A stretch of 64,000 nucleotides of DNA from Absidia repens (taxonomy: Eukaryota; Mucoromycota; Mucoromycetes; Mucorales; Cunninghamellaceae). The notes under the pieces were generated by a model. That model was not told the DNA's origin, searched no databases, and saw only the letters and a program-made list of their open reading frames with translations. The stretch is from the NCBI GenBank assembly GCA_002105175.1, contig MCGE01000018.1:682001-746000 (forward strand), written 5' to 3'. Of the stretch, positions 63,478 to 64,000 are shown one piece after another. Each line of letters opens with the position of its first letter. Position 1 is the first letter of the stretch. The position numbers and the translations under genes were made by a program.

Positions 63478-63756
63478 GCAATGCAGTGGTGCGACCGACA
63501 AAACATATATATTTCACCCCTTTCCTTTCCTTTCTTTACTTTATATTTCTCTCTCTTTTTTCTTTCTTTCTTTTTCTTACTTTTTTTTTTTACTCCTAGT
63601 TTACTCTCCTTTACTTCTTTCTTTACTACATATTTAACAATATTCCTTCATGATATTCGTCGCACCTTTTTGTGGTAGCACTTTGCGACAGGTAAAACTA
63701 AATATACTTACTCCATTCCAAAAACAGACCTCTTGCTTACTTTACTTGTATACACC

Positions 63757-64000
63757 ATGAAACAAAACAGAACGATCAAGGTATATTAGAACCTGACGCT
63801 TGTATTCGGGAAACGTAAATTTAATCCGTCAACACTATATATCAAACTGCCAGTTACTTACTATGTTTACTACTGTCCCTTTCTTCTTCTATTTTAGGGT
63901 GATGGATATCATCTTACCAATGTCGTTCCTTTTTTTATCATTTGGCTGGAATATTCGACGTCATTACCGAACGACCAGATCTCACGTTGATGCCGATTAT
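63757..64000 (+). CDS. Possible 5' part of a gene cut by the window edge
   Basis: ATG at 63757 opens an 8-codon exon ending AAG before a GT (63781). A good acceptor (TTCTATTTTAG) ends at 63897. Joining them gives GDGYHLTNVV and about 20 more residues before a TGA at 63988-63990. Alternatively the ATG at 63902 opens a frame that stays open to the window edge. The two readings exclude each other and neither is recognisable. Confidence 0.25.

Overview
The window is nuclear DNA of a filamentous early-diverging fungus, most likely Mucoromycota and probably Mucorales. The evidence is AT-rich sequence, short GT-AG introns (mostly 47-130 bp), very long poly-A/poly-T tracts and a typical gene set: a CotH invasin-family surface protein carrying a close variant of the Mucorales CotH motif, a PL14-type lyase-like surface protein and many introns per housekeeping gene. 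I cannot name the species. All exon joins below were placed by hand from splice consensus plus unbroken reading phase and family conservation.

Layout. 0-5.4 kb: a MoaB/Mog-domain protein with a predicted 4-nt microexon, a Cys-rich secreted protein, then two head-to-head copies of a dispersed repeat. 5.5-16.2 kb: one giant minus-strand gene for a Rim15/Cek1-type PAS-AGC kinase-response regulator (about 3,384 aa). 16.6-19.7 kb: GID4/Vid24 and an F-box protein. 20-21.5 kb: a small nested hairpin and a third repeat copy. 22.3-23.3 kb: a secreted GPI-type glycoprotein. 24.9-27.4 kb: glycerol-3-phosphate acyltransferase (Sct1/Gpt2). 28-29 kb: fourth repeat copy. 30-32.2 kb: fasciclin protein. 33.4-36 kb: a mitochondrial DUF1640/CCDC90 coiled-coil protein and a four-helix MARVEL-like membrane protein. 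37-38.3 kb: NECAP. 39.2-41.3 kb: CotH. 42.1-43.8 kb: Sgf29. 44.3-45.6 kb: G-protein beta subunit. 46.8-47.6 kb: fifth repeat copy. 49.7-50.8 kb: PL14-like. 51.4-54.6 kb: GRIM-19, a GNAT acetyltransferase and the fluoride exporter FEX, the last two from a 144-bp divergent promoter. 55.4-63.4 kb: Chl1/DDX11 helicase with one apparent frameshift, and an unrecognised 826-aa protein with 17 exons. The window ends in a possible partial gene.

Functional themes are nutrient and stress signalling (Rim15, GID4, G-beta), chromatin and genome maintenance (Sgf29, Chl1), mitochondrion (GRIM-19, DUF1640) and the cell surface (CotH, FAS1, PL14, two other secreted proteins, MARVEL). Genes of one theme are not arranged as a cluster, and I see no biosynthetic cluster, CRISPR, rRNA, tRNA or autonomous transposon.

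The least explained material is the roughly 0.6-1 kb dispersed repeat family (five copies plus fragments). Four copies end in a CACGTG box fused to GGCGG(G/A)ATTT, and the same GCGG-ATTT-AA core recurs in front of several ordinary genes. Several genes are also followed by duplicated 3'-flank modules.
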